A DNA stretch of 64,000 nucleotides from Streptomyces maremycinicus. GTDB taxonomy: Bacteria > Actinomycetota > Actinomycetes > Streptomycetales > Streptomycetaceae. The notes beneath the pieces were generated by a model. That model was not told the DNA's origin and made no database searches. It was given only the letters and a program-made list of their open reading frames with translations. Shown here one piece after another: positions 7,764-16,368 of this stretch (position 1 is the stretch's first letter; each line of letters starts with the position of its first letter). The stretch covers positions 434,001 through 498,000 of the forward strand of contig NZ_BBYG01000016.1 in assembly GCF_001184025.1 (NCBI RefSeq), given 5' to 3'. The position numbers and the translations under genes are program-made.

Positions 7764-8846
7764 TCAGCCGATCTGCGTCCCCGTCGCCGACAGCGCCTCG
7801 GTCACCGGCTGGAAGAACGTCTCCCCGCCGGAGGTGCAGTCGCCGCTGCCGCCCGAGGTCAGGCCGACCGCGCTGCTGCCCGAGAAGAGGGAGCCGCCGC
7901 TGTCGCCGGGCTCGGCGCAGACGTCGGTCTGGATGAGGCCGTTGACGATGTCGCCGTTGCCGTAGTTCACCGTGGCGTCCAGGCCGGTGACCGTGCCGGA
8001 GTGCACCTGGGTGGTCGAGCCGCTGCGGGTGACCTTCATGCCGACGGTGGCCTCGGCGGCGCCGGTGATCTGCTGGGCCGAGCCGTTGTAGAGGTCCACC
8101 TCGCTCGGGTGGTCGACCTCGGCGGTGTACTTCACCAGGCCGTAGTCGTTGTCCGGGAAGCTGGACACCTCGTTGGCGCCGATCTCGGTGCCGGAGGAGT
8201 CCGACCAGGTGGAGATGGCGTCGGTGCAGTGCCCGGCGGTCAGGAAGTACGGCTCGCCCCCCTTGACCACGTTGAAGCCCAGGGAGCACCGGCCGGTGCC
8301 GCCGGTGATGGCGTCACCGCCGGCGATGAAGGGCTTGAACTCCCCCTTGGTGCGCTGGAGTTCGGCGACCTGGCCGAGCCCGTCGACGACCTTGGTGAGC
8401 TTGGCCCACTCGGCGTCGGAGACGGTGCGGTCGGCGGTGACGACGACCTTGTTGGTGGTCGGGTCGGTCACCCAGGCGGTGCCCGGGACGGACGCGTCCG
8501 CCGTGAGCTTCGTACGGGCGCCGGCCAGCTCGGCGAGGGAGTTCTCGACGATTCTGGCCTTGGCGCCGGCCGCCTCGACGGTCTTCGCGGCGGCCGCGTC
8601 GAGGACGTTCACCACGAGGCTCTTGCTCTGCGCGTCGTAGTACGTGCCCGCCGCGTCGGCGCCGAGGTCCTGGCCGAGCGTCGAGGCGAGCTTTCCGGCC
8701 GCGAGGGCCGAGAGGGGGGCGGGCTGCGAGGTCTTCGCAGGCTCACTGGCGTTCGCAGTCTGGAAGGTGACTCCGGCCGCGACGAGCGCGGTGATGCCCG
8801 CGCCCGTCATGACCATCCGCCGCCCGGGTATGCGTCGGTGCTTCAA
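7764..8846 (-). CDS. Secreted S1 serine protease with pro-region (alpha-lytic/streptogrisin family)
   Basis: A 360-aa preproprotease. The start is a TTG at 8846, chosen because AGGAGG sits 7 nt upstream and the protein then opens with KHRRIPGRR and a signal peptide ending near ANASEP. A pro-domain of about 130 residues with the typical AWVTDPTTNKVVVT segment precedes the catalytic domain (GDAITGGTGRCSLGFNV). The triad is visible: TAGHC (His), DNDYGLV (Asp), GDSGGS (Ser). Cys pairs CSLG..GHC and CAEP..GDC match streptogrisins. Its role is extracellular protein degradation. It is similar to the protease gene at 10101 but lies in its own transcription unit. Confidence 0.9.
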   Translation of the reverse strand: MKHRRIPGRRMVMTGAGITALVAAGVTFQTANASEPAKTSQPAPLSALAAGKLASTLGQDLGADAAGTYYDAQSKSLVVNVLDAAAAKTVEAAGAKARIVENSLAELAGARTKLTADASVPGTAWVTDPTTNKVVVTADRTVSDAEWAKLTKVVDGLGQVAELQRTKGEFKPFIAGGDAITGGTGRCSLGFNVVKGGEPYFLTAGHCTDAISTWSDSSGTEIGANEVSSFPDNDYGLVKYTAEVDHPSEVDLYNGSAQQITGAAEATVGMKVTRSGSTTQVHSGTVTGLDATVNYGNGDIVNGLIQTDVCAEPGDSGGSLFSGSSAVGLTSGGSGDCTSGGETFFQPVTEALSATGTQIG

Positions 8847-9091
8847 CTCGCGTCCTCCTGTGGGGGGTCGGCCCGGGCGGTGATGGGGACGGCTCCGGGC
8901 CGGAAGGCTGGTTGACGGGCGCTCACTCTTCCGAACCGCACAGGGAGCACACAAGGTCGACTTCAGGACGCGCACAGGGTGAACACCGCGCGCCCCCCGC
9001 GCCTTCACCTCGCCGGGGAGCCCCTGGCCACCACAGGAAAATTCGCACTGCAAACGCTACGCGTGAGTAACCACTTACGCGGGGGTGAGGT

Positions 9092-9940
9092 CTAGTCCTG
9101 GCCGGAACCCGACTGCGCCGCGGGCGGCGGAGGTGGGGAAGCCGTCGGGGGTGTGGAGGACGTCGGGGGAAGCGGTTGCTGCTGCTGGGCGCGCTCCAGG
9201 AACCGCAGCAGCTCCACCGGGAACGGCAGCACCAGGGTGGAGTTCTTCTCGGCGGCGACCGCCACCACCGTCTGGAGCAGCCGCAGCTGGAGCGCGGCGG
9301 GCTGCTCGGACATCTCCTTCGCCGCCTCGGCGAGCTTCTTCGACGCCTGGAGCTCGGCGTCGGCATTGATGATCCGGGCCCGCCGCTCACGGTCGGCCTC
9401 GGCCTGCCGGGCCATCGAGCGCTTCATCGTCTCGGGCAGGGAGACGTCCTTGATCTCCACCCGGTCGATGGTGACGCCCCACTCCACCGCCGGGCTGTCG
9501 ATCATCAACTCCAGCCCCTGGTTGAGCTTTTCGCGGTCGGACAGCAGATCGTCCAGGTCGCTCTTGCCGATGATGGACCGCAGGGAGGTCTGCGCCATCT
9601 GCGAGACGGCGAACCGGTAGTCCTCCACCCGCACGACCGCCTCGGCCGGCGAGGTCACCTTGAAGTAGACGACGGCGTCCACGCGGACGGTGACGTTGTC
9701 CCGGGTGATGCCCTCCTGCCCGGGCACCGGCATCGTGACGATCTGCATGTTGACCTTCCGGAGCCGGTCGACACCCGGAAGGATCAGGGTGAGCCCGGGG
9801 CCGCGCACCTCGGGCCGGAGCTTCCCGAGCCGCAGGACCACGCCCCGCTCGTACTGCTTGAGGACCCGCGCCGCCGCCGCCACGTACACCGCTCCGGCGG
9901 ACACCAGCGCGACGCCCGCCACCACCAGCTCCTCGACCAT
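9092..9940 (-). CDS. Slipin / stomatin-type SPFH (band 7) membrane protein
   Basis: A 282-aa protein with one N-terminal membrane segment (residues 2-25). It is followed by the stomatin hallmark YERGVVLRLGK and an SPFH domain (PGLTLILPGVDRLRKVNMQ through KDVSLPETMKRSM), then a charged alpha-helix with AEADRERRARIINADAE (about 195-212). The last 35 residues are Pro/Ser/Gln rich and probably disordered. Such proteins oligomerise in membrane microdomains and often partner with a NfeD protein or a protease; no NfeD gene is adjacent. The gene is monocistronic between two secreted protease genes, which may be chance. Confidence 0.85.
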   Translation of the reverse strand: MVEELVVAGVALVSAGAVYVAAAARVLKQYERGVVLRLGKLRPEVRGPGLTLILPGVDRLRKVNMQIVTMPVPGQEGITRDNVTVRVDAVVYFKVTSPAEAVVRVEDYRFAVSQMAQTSLRSIIGKSDLDDLLSDREKLNQGLELMIDSPAVEWGVTIDRVEIKDVSLPETMKRSMARQAEADRERRARIINADAELQASKKLAEAAKEMSEQPAALQLRLLQTVVAVAAEKNSTLVLPFPVELLRFLERAQQQQPLPPTSSTPPTASPPPPPAAQSGSGQD

Positions 9941-10018
9941 TGCCGGCCCCCAGGGGTCCAGAGCACCGCCCGCGCATCACTGCCTGTACCTCGACGGTAG
10001 CCCCGTACGCCGGGCAAG

Positions 10019-10057
10019 GGCGAGCCCCCGCACGCCGGTTGCGTACGGGGGCTCGCC
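10019..10057. terminator. Terminator after the streptogrisin gene
   Basis: A perfect 12-bp stem (10019-10030 with 10046-10057) sits 44 bp past the stop of the minus-strand protease gene and insulates the slipin promoter. Confidence 0.65.
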
Positions 10058-10100
10058 TGCGATCGGCCACAGGCCAGGTGGAGCGGTCCCGGGTGAGGGC

Positions 10101-11012
10101 CTAGAAGACGCTGACGCCGTAGCGGCTCAGGGCCTCGGTCACGGGCTGGAAGAAGGTCGTACCGCCCGAGGTGCAGTTGCCGCTGCCACCGGAGGTCAGA
10201 CCGAGCGCGACACCGCCGGAGGTGTAGAGCGCGCCGCCGGAGTCGCCGCCCTCGGCGCAGACGTTGGTCTGGATCATCTGGTAGACCACGTCGCCGCCGC
10301 CGTAGTTGACCGTGGCGTTCAGGGCGGTCACCCGGCCGGTGTGGATACCGGTCGTGGAGCCGTCCCGGATGACCGACTGGCCCACCGTGGCGTTGCCGGC
10401 GCTGGTGATGTCGGTGTTGCCCGCGGTGCCCGCCTTGGCGACCGAGGTGTTGGTGTAGCGGACCAGCGCGTAGTCGTTGGTCGGGAAGCTGTAGCCGCTG
10501 TTCGTGCCCAGCACGGTGGTCTGACCGGAGTTGGAGTACCAGGTCGAGGCGACCTCGCCGCAGTGCCCGGCGGTCAGGAAGTAGTAGGTGCTCCCGCTGA
10601 CGACGTTGAAGCCGAGCGAGCAGCGGTAGCCGCCGCCGTAGATGGCGTCGCCGCCGCCGATCAGCTTGTTGAACTTGCCCGGGGTGTGCTTGATCGTGAG
10701 CGCGCCGGCGTTGTCGCCCGCCTGCTCCTTGATCTGCGCGATCTCGGCGTCCGAGACCGTGCTGTCGACGGTGACCAGGAGGCGGTTGGTCTTGGCGTCG
10801 ACCGCCCATGCGGTGCCCGGGATGTCGGCCTGGAGCACCGAGTCGCCCGCGCTCTTCAGTTCGGCGGTGCTGAACGTGGCGGTGTCGGCCGCGCTCGCGT
10901 GGGGGATGGCGATGGCGGCGGCGGCCACGAGTCCGGTGGCCACGGCGGTCAGCCTGGTCCGTCTCGAGATACCGCTCGTGGGGGTGGTGGGGGTGGTGCG
11001 CTTGATCCTCAC
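10101..11012 (-). CDS. Streptogrisin-type secreted serine protease (SGPA/SGPB-like)
   Basis: A 303-aa preproprotease starting at a GTG (11012) with GGGAGGG 8 nt upstream. A basic N-terminus and signal peptide end at IPHASAAD (about residue 42). A short pro-region of about 75 residues precedes the mature enzyme, whose start is near IGGGDAIYGGGYRCSLGF. Catalytic residues appear in TAGHCGE, TNDYALV and GGDSGGALY; the tail TFFQPVTEALSRYGVSVF is nearly that of Streptomyces griseus protease B. The short pro-region separates it from the longer-pro protease at 7764. It is probably secreted late in growth for nutrient recycling. Confidence 0.92.
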   Translation of the reverse strand: MRIKRTTPTTPTSGISRRTRLTAVATGLVAAAAIAIPHASAADTATFSTAELKSAGDSVLQADIPGTAWAVDAKTNRLLVTVDSTVSDAEIAQIKEQAGDNAGALTIKHTPGKFNKLIGGGDAIYGGGYRCSLGFNVVSGSTYYFLTAGHCGEVASTWYSNSGQTTVLGTNSGYSFPTNDYALVRYTNTSVAKAGTAGNTDITSAGNATVGQSVIRDGSTTGIHTGRVTALNATVNYGGGDVVYQMIQTNVCAEGGDSGGALYTSGGVALGLTSGGSGNCTSGGTTFFQPVTEALSRYGVSVF

Positions 11013-11532
11013 GTTTCGTTCCCTCCCAGGGGAAGTCGGGGGCCCGTGGTGTGGGGTCGGGGCCCGTGAGGCGCAGCCGGGGACCGGCGTGCGTCCGGAT
11101 TTCGGACACGCCGTGACCCTGACAAGCGCTGAGGGGGAGTATTCGGCCGAACGGCCGGTCGGCGCAAGGGCGCCTTTCGGCCGTCAGACCTTCAACGAAC
11201 TGCGTGAGTTGATCCCTCTTGCAGCCTCTTGCCCCAGCTCAGACCAGGTTGCGCTCCCCTGCCTCGACCGCCACGTCCTATGTGTTCCCCGGTGGCGGGG
11301 AGGGGCGGGGGAAAGCATCCGCAAGGCGCACGGAGGCAGTACGGCCCGATCGTGGCCGACCGTCGCGCGTCCGTTCGCGCCGCGTGCGCCGCGGTGCCGG
11401 CCCTCCGTCCGTGGTCAGCCCGTCGGAGCCCGCCGTGGCGGGTGCCACGGCGGCCTCTTCGGCCCCCCGGGCCCCGGGCGAGTCCGGAAGTCGACCGTCC
11501 GGACAGGCCTCGGCGGAGGTTCCCCGGGCGTT
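11013..11532. other. Intergenic region, no gene recognised
   Basis: This 520-bp stretch holds the promoter region of the streptogrisin gene and the 3' flank of the monooxygenase operon. Apart from the hairpin at 11431-11452 I see only GC-rich sequence; open frames across it lack family resemblance and ribosome-binding sites. Confidence 0.5.
11431..11452. terminator. Terminator after the monooxygenase operon
   Basis: A perfect 9-bp stem (11431-11439 with 11444-11452) and 4-nt loop lies about 80 bp downstream of the operon's last stop codon. Confidence 0.5.
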
Positions 11533-12849
11533 TCAGGTACGGGGGGAAAGCGGGGAGCGGGTGGTCCGCCCGTCCCGCGCCGGGCCGGGCAGTCCGAGGT
11601 GGGAGCGCAGGGTGCGGCCCTCGTACGCGGTACGGAACACACCGCGTTCCTGGAGCAGCGGCACCACCCGGTCGACGAACTCGTCGAGCCCGTCGGGCAT
11701 GAGCTGCGGGAGGAGGACGAAGCCGTCGGCGGCCTCCTCCCGCACGGACCGCGCCAGTTCGGCGGCGACCGCGTCGGGGGTGCCGATGAAGGACTGCCGG
11801 GCGCTCGTCTCGATCACGGTCTGACGAAGGGAGAGCCCCTTCTCCCTCGACAGCGCGCGCAGCTTCCCGGCCGTCGCGACGGCTTCCCCGTGCCGGGCGC
11901 GGTCCCGCGGGTCGGCCACCGGGTCGAAGTCGGGCAGCGGCCCGTCGGGGTCGTACGCCGACAGGTCGACGCCCCAGAGCCGCTCCAGGGTGAGGACGGC
12001 GCGCTGGGGGGTGACGAGCTGCCGTCTGATCGTGGCGGCCCGCTCCTGCGCCTCGGCGGCGGTGTCCCCGAGGACGACGGTGACACCGGGCATGATCCTC
12101 AGATCGGCGGCGGTACGGCCGTACTTGGCCAGCCGTCCCTTGATGTCGGCGTAGAGAGCGCGCCCGGCCTCCGGTGTGCCGTGCGGCGCGAGGACGACGT
12201 CGGCGGTCGCGGCCGCGCACTCCCGGGCCTGCGCGGAACCCCCCGCCTGGATCACCACCGGGTGTCCCTGCGGTGGGCGCGGCACGGTGAACTCCCCGGC
12301 GATGTCGAAGTGCCGGCCCTGGTGCGCGAACGGCCGGGCCGCCCCGCCCGGTGTCCAGGAGTCCCACAGTCTTCTCGCGGTGGCGACGAACTCGGCGGCC
12401 CGCGGGTACCGGTCGGCGCGGTCGAGGTAGTCCCCCCGGCGGAAGTTCTCGCCGGTGCCGGCGCCCGCGGAGGTCACCACGTGCCAGGCCGCCCGGCCTT
12501 CGCTGAGATGGTCCAGGGTGGCCAGCTTGCGAGCGAGTTCGAACGGCTCGTGGAAGGCGGCGTCGGCCGTGGCGGCCAGCCCCAGGTGTTCGGTCACGGC
12601 GGCGAGCGCGTGCAGGACGGTGAGCGGCTCGGGGCGGCCCGCCGCGTCCCGGTCGTGGATCCGGCCCCGGTGGGCGCGCGGCCGGGGACCCTCGGCGAGG
12701 AGGAGGAAGTCGAACAGACCGCGTTCGGCGGTCCGGGCGAGGTGGTCGAAGGAGGAGAACGCGATCGGCGGCCTCGCGACGGGTCCGGTCCAGACGGTGG
12801 TGGTGTCGGCGTCGGGGAAGCAGGCGGCCAGGTGGCAGTGTGCGCTCAT
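11533..12849 (-). CDS. LLM-class FMN-dependent monooxygenase (NtaA/SnaA/DszA type), copy 1
   Basis: A 438-aa bacterial luciferase-like flavin monooxygenase. Signatures include VWTGP..AFSSFDHLARTAERGLFDF near the start, VTSAGAGTGENF (the flavin-binding region of the DszA/SnaA group), RPPQGHPVVIQAGGS and the C-terminal HLGLP. The family uses FMNH2 and O2 to cleave C-S, C-N or related bonds in nitrilotriacetate, sulfones or sulfonates. Its ATG at 12849 overlaps the stop of copy 2 as ATGA, so the two are translationally coupled. No flavin reductase gene is in the operon, so reduced FMN must come from elsewhere. Confidence 0.85.
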   Translation of the reverse strand: MSAHCHLAACFPDADTTTVWTGPVARPPIAFSSFDHLARTAERGLFDFLLLAEGPRPRAHRGRIHDRDAAGRPEPLTVLHALAAVTEHLGLAATADAAFHEPFELARKLATLDHLSEGRAAWHVVTSAGAGTGENFRRGDYLDRADRYPRAAEFVATARRLWDSWTPGGAARPFAHQGRHFDIAGEFTVPRPPQGHPVVIQAGGSAQARECAAATADVVLAPHGTPEAGRALYADIKGRLAKYGRTAADLRIMPGVTVVLGDTAAEAQERAATIRRQLVTPQRAVLTLERLWGVDLSAYDPDGPLPDFDPVADPRDRARHGEAVATAGKLRALSREKGLSLRQTVIETSARQSFIGTPDAVAAELARSVREEAADGFVLLPQLMPDGLDEFVDRVVPLLQERGVFRTAYEGRTLRSHLGLPGPARDGRTTRSPLSPRT

Positions 12850-13919
12850 GCCGCTCCTCCCGCGTACCGGTTGGCGGGCCGGCCGAGGCCCAGGTGCTCG
12901 CGGAGCGTGCTGCCCGGATAGAAGGTGCGGAACAGCCCGCGGTGCTGGAGCAGCGCCACCGTGCCGTTGACCAGCCGCTCCAGATCGCGGCGCGGTTCGA
13001 CGGGGACGAGGTGGAAGCCGTCGGCGGTGCCGTCCTTGTACCAGGAGGCGATCAGGTCGGCGAGATCGACGGGGCCGCCCCGGTAGAGCGGTCCCTGCGC
13101 GGTCTGCCGGGGGCCGCCTCCGCCGTGGCCGGGATCGGCGGCGTGCTCTCCGTCCCCGAGGTCGATCAGCAGACTCACCAGGACGAGCAGGGAGTTCGGG
13201 TCGCGACCCGCCCGGGCCGCGTCGGCCCGCAGCAGGTCGCGGACGGTGCGGACCTGCGCGGGGCTCGCCGCGCGGACCAGGGCCACGTCGGCGTGCCGGG
13301 CGGCGGTGGACCGGGCGGGTCCCTCGGTGGCGTCGACCACGCGTACCGGGTGCCCCTGCGGAGGTCTGGGCAGGTGGGAGGGGCCCCGGACCGAGAAGTC
13401 CGCGCCGGTGAAGTCGACGTGGTGCAGCTTGCCGGCGTCGAGGGAACGGCCGGTCGGCACCTCCCGTACCGCGGCGCCGTCCTCCCAGCTGTCCCACAAC
13501 CTCGCCGCCACGTCGGCGACTTCGCTCGCCTCCCGCCACAGCGCGTCCGACGGTGCGGAGTGCCGGCGGCCGAAGAGACGGGCCTCGCCCTCCGTGGTGG
13601 AGACGTCGATCCGCCAGCCGGCCCGGCCCCGGCTGACCCAGTCGAGGGTGGCGACCGTGGCCTGGACGTGGAAGGGCTCGGTGTGGGTGGTGGTGAGGGT
13701 GGGCACCAGTCCGACGCGGTGCGTGGCCGGCGCCACCCGGGACAGCACGGCCGACGCGTCGGGCCCGGGGCGGGCGAAGGTGTCGTCCAGCGTCACGAAG
13801 TCGAGTCCGCCCCGTTCCGCGAGCCGGGCCAGCTCCAGGTAGGGGCCGGCGTCGAACACCCCCGGCCGGTCGATTGCGGCCGCCAGGTGCAGCGGGCCCC
13901 GGCCGTGCGATGAGGTCAT
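12846..13919 (-). CDS. LLM-class flavin-dependent monooxygenase, copy 2
   Basis: A 357-aa luciferase-like protein with LHLAAAIDRPGVFDAGPYLE at the start and the shared RPPQGHPVRVVDA block. It has the same C-terminal HLGLGRPANR as its partner, from which it differs elsewhere. I start at the ATG at 13919, with AAGGG 9 nt upstream; another ATG at 13976 would overlap the FAD gene by 14 bp. Two divergent paralogues in tandem may form a heteromer or act on successive intermediates. Substrate is unknown; the adjacent leader peptide hints at sulfur sources. Confidence 0.8.
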   Translation of the reverse strand: MTSSHGRGPLHLAAAIDRPGVFDAGPYLELARLAERGGLDFVTLDDTFARPGPDASAVLSRVAPATHRVGLVPTLTTTHTEPFHVQATVATLDWVSRGRAGWRIDVSTTEGEARLFGRRHSAPSDALWREASEVADVAARLWDSWEDGAAVREVPTGRSLDAGKLHHVDFTGADFSVRGPSHLPRPPQGHPVRVVDATEGPARSTAARHADVALVRAASPAQVRTVRDLLRADAARAGRDPNSLLVLVSLLIDLGDGEHAADPGHGGGGPRQTAQGPLYRGGPVDLADLIASWYKDGTADGFHLVPVEPRRDLERLVNGTVALLQHRGLFRTFYPGSTLREHLGLGRPANRYAGGAA

Positions 13920-13962
13920 GGGGGAGAACCCTTTCTTCCGTGACGCTTCGAAGTGGAGCGGT

Positions 13963-15747
13963 TCACCCGACGGCATCGGCGCCCAGGTCCCGCAGGAACA
14001 CCAGGACGGCCCGGGCGGTGGCGTCGTTCTGCCGGAACGCGGGGCCGCCGGTGCGCGGCCGGGTGAACGCGCCCGGGGTACGGCCGTCGGTGTGCGGCCC
14101 GAGCGCGAAACGCCGGGGGTGCGGCCGACCGGCCCGGTCCAGGACCCGCCCGTCGGCGCGGTCCACCCGCAGCAGCCCGTCCGGGGTCTCGTCGGCCCCG
14201 TCGGCGTGCAGTTCCCGCAGCAGCGGATCGAGGGCGCGCCGGAGCGTCGGCTCCGGCAGCCGGGCCTCGACCAGCGCCCGCGCCTCGACCGAGCGGCCCG
14301 GCACGGTGGGGCTCGACGCCCGGAACACCCCGTCCCGCGCGTGAACGGCCATGTCGGCGCCGACGAACTTCAGCACGCCCGCCCGGGACAGCGCGAGCAG
14401 CTGTCCGAGCCGGGGGCCCGGCGGCCCGGAGGCGAGGTAGCTGAAGAACCCGTGCCACCAGGAGCCGATGTCGCCGAGCCGGATCAGCTGTCCGTAGACG
14501 GACAGCAGGCCCAGGAAGACGGCCAGGTCGGTGCTGTGGGCGGGGTCGTGACGGCGGCTCAGGTCGCTCTCCACATAGCCGCGCAGCCCTTCCTGGAACT
14601 CCTCGAAGGATCCGTAGGTCACCGCCTCCAACGGCCGGTCGAGCGCGGCCAGGTCGAGCCGGTCCCGAGGATCCGGCACGGCGGACGCCACCAGGGCCTC
14701 GCGTTCGGCGCCCGCGGCCGCGGCCTCGTACTTCTCCTCGAAGTCGGTCCAGGCGATCGCGGTCCGCTCGGTGTGCACCGTGAACAGCCGGTGGTAGTGG
14801 GCGAAGCCCAGCTCCTTCTCCACCAGCGGCCACACATCGCGCCGGAAGTCGAAGCCCTCGGGCCGCGCGAGCAGCCCGTCGATCTCGGCGGGCCCCAGGA
14901 ACCGGGGCAGCGGCGGCCGCTCGCCGGTCCAGTCGTAGCCGATCTTCGAGTGGTACGGCACTCCGCGCCGCGAGCCGACGTACAGCACCGGTTCCTGCCC
15001 CGAGGGCACATAGGTGTCCCCCTCGTACCGGCCGCCGCGCCCCTCGGTGAGCAGCACCATGAGGTCGACGAAGGCGAGCCCGAAACCCCGTACCAGCACG
15101 GGTTCACCGGCCGGCAGCGCGCTCAGGTCGCTGTCGGCCGTGAAGTCCGGCGGCAGGTGGAGGAGCCCGTGCTCCCGCGCGTAGGACGCCAACGCGCGCT
15201 GTTCCTCGTCGAGTTCGGCGTCCAGATGACCGAGGGCGAGGACGACGAGGTCGGCGGGCAGCGGCCGGTTCCTGCCTTCCAGCCACACCTCTTGGCGTCC
15301 CGTACGGGGGCCGCTCACCCGCAGCGCGCGCGTCGGGTGGTGGTGGACCGTGACGCCCGGCGGCAGGGCCGCGACCGCCTGCTCGTGCACCCAACGCAGA
15401 TAGGAGCCCTGGATCTGCCGGTCGGCGAAAGTACGCCCGGCGATGCCCGCCCACTCGTGCAGGGTCGGGCCGGGGCGCACGGGACCGGCCATCTCCACCG
15501 ACTCGTCGGTGAACATGGTGACGTCCTCGGCATGCGAGTTCATCCACAGCAGCGGTGACTGGGCGGCCCGCCAGATGCGTCCGGCGCCCGGCGGATGCGG
15601 GTCGACGAGATGGATCTCGAGCGGCGAACCGGCGTACAGCTCGGGCGCGTTGGCGGCAATCCGCTCGATGAGGCCGGTCCCCCGCGGCCCGGCCCCGACG
15701 ATCACGAGGGTGGCGGGCGCTTCGGGGTCGAGGGTTTCGGAAGACAT
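13963..15747 (-). CDS. FAD/NAD(P)-binding protein (PF13454-type)
   Basis: A 594-aa protein with an N-terminal dinucleotide fold (LVIVGAGPRGTGLIERI, about residues 12-28), then DPHPPGAGRIWR and WMNSHAEDVTMFTDE. These are typical of the FAD-NAD(P)-binding family found beside monooxygenases and N-hydroxylases. A second nucleotide-binding segment is PADLVVLALGHLD. The start is the ATG at 15747 after GGAGCC; an earlier ATG at 15795 is less supported. It is the first gene of the operon with the two LLM monooxygenases and may supply electrons or act as a third oxygenase. The substrate is not predictable. Confidence 0.75.
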   Translation of the reverse strand: MSSETLDPEAPATLVIVGAGPRGTGLIERIAANAPELYAGSPLEIHLVDPHPPGAGRIWRAAQSPLLWMNSHAEDVTMFTDESVEMAGPVRPGPTLHEWAGIAGRTFADRQIQGSYLRWVHEQAVAALPPGVTVHHHPTRALRVSGPRTGRQEVWLEGRNRPLPADLVVLALGHLDAELDEEQRALASYAREHGLLHLPPDFTADSDLSALPAGEPVLVRGFGLAFVDLMVLLTEGRGGRYEGDTYVPSGQEPVLYVGSRRGVPYHSKIGYDWTGERPPLPRFLGPAEIDGLLARPEGFDFRRDVWPLVEKELGFAHYHRLFTVHTERTAIAWTDFEEKYEAAAAGAEREALVASAVPDPRDRLDLAALDRPLEAVTYGSFEEFQEGLRGYVESDLSRRHDPAHSTDLAVFLGLLSVYGQLIRLGDIGSWWHGFFSYLASGPPGPRLGQLLALSRAGVLKFVGADMAVHARDGVFRASSPTVPGRSVEARALVEARLPEPTLRRALDPLLRELHADGADETPDGLLRVDRADGRVLDRAGRPHPRRFALGPHTDGRTPGAFTRPRTGGPAFRQNDATARAVLVFLRDLGADAVG

Positions 15748-15961
15748 GCGAAGGCTCCGTGACAGCTGGGATCGAACACGGGTAGGTGCCTTCACACACC
15801 GGGTGGGGCGCGCCGCGCGGCGCAGATACGGCCGAGCCCCTCAGCAGGGCCGTGCAGCGAGAGTACGGGGGCGTTTCCCCTCACTGTCAAGGCCGTCCAC
15901 ACTGTGAGCGGTACGTCTCAAGTCGGTTGACGCGTAACCGGAGACCTGTTCCACTTGGCCC

Positions 15962-16033
15962 ATGCATCCGCAGCAGTGGCTGGTCACCCGCTCCCACATC
16001 GACTTCGGTCGCGTGTGGTCCTGTTCCTGTTGA
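15962..16033 (+). CDS. Cysteine-responsive leader-peptide-like ORF (23 aa), orphan
   Basis: ATG to TGA encodes 23 residues: MHPQQWLVTRSHIDFGRVW followed by SCSC. The pattern L-V-T-R-x-H-I-D-x-x-R-V ending in cysteines resembles the short actinobacterial leaders found before sulfur-assimilation genes, where ribosome stalling at Cys codons controls attenuation. A hairpin follows at 16045-16066. It is divergent from the monooxygenase operon, and no plus-strand gene follows until 17884. The ribosome-binding site is poor (GGAG lies 18 nt away). It may be a relic whose target operon was lost, or a divergent sensor. Confidence 0.55.
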   Translation: MHPQQWLVTRSHIDFGRVWSCSC

Positions 16034-16044
16034 GCTGACCCACT

Positions 16045-16066
16045 GCGGCCCCCGCTTCCGGGGCGC
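16045..16066 (+). terminator. Hairpin just after the leader peptide (attenuator candidate)
   Basis: CCCCG-CTTC-CGGGG with flanking imperfect pairing begins 12 nt after the leader stop codon. There is no T tract. The spacing fits an attenuator, but nothing lies downstream to be attenuated. Confidence 0.35.
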
Positions 16067-16368
16067 CCCTCTCGCGTTCTCCCCTCCCCCAGCTCCGCCT
16101 TCACACCCGCGCTTCCCCCTCGATACGCGCTTTTCTCCACCGTTTTCGCCCTACCGCACGTCCGCCCGGCGGTCGGCGGGGCCCGACCGTCCCGCGCCCC
16201 GGCGCGGCACGCGGCCGACCACCCGATCCGTCGGCGTCCCCAGCACGCCTCCGTCCCGTCGGTCGGCCCCGCGCAGTCCGCGTCCTCGGCCGCAGTCACG
16301 TCCGCGGAGTGCCCTTCGCACACCCCGGCGCCTCGCAGGGGCGCCGGGGCGGACAAGGTGACGTCGCG
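16067..16368. other. Intergenic region, no gene recognised
   Basis: A pyrimidine-rich stretch between the leader peptide and the 3' end of the DUF5685 gene. No convincing ORF or structure seen. Loss of the leader's target genes could have happened here. Confidence 0.4.
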
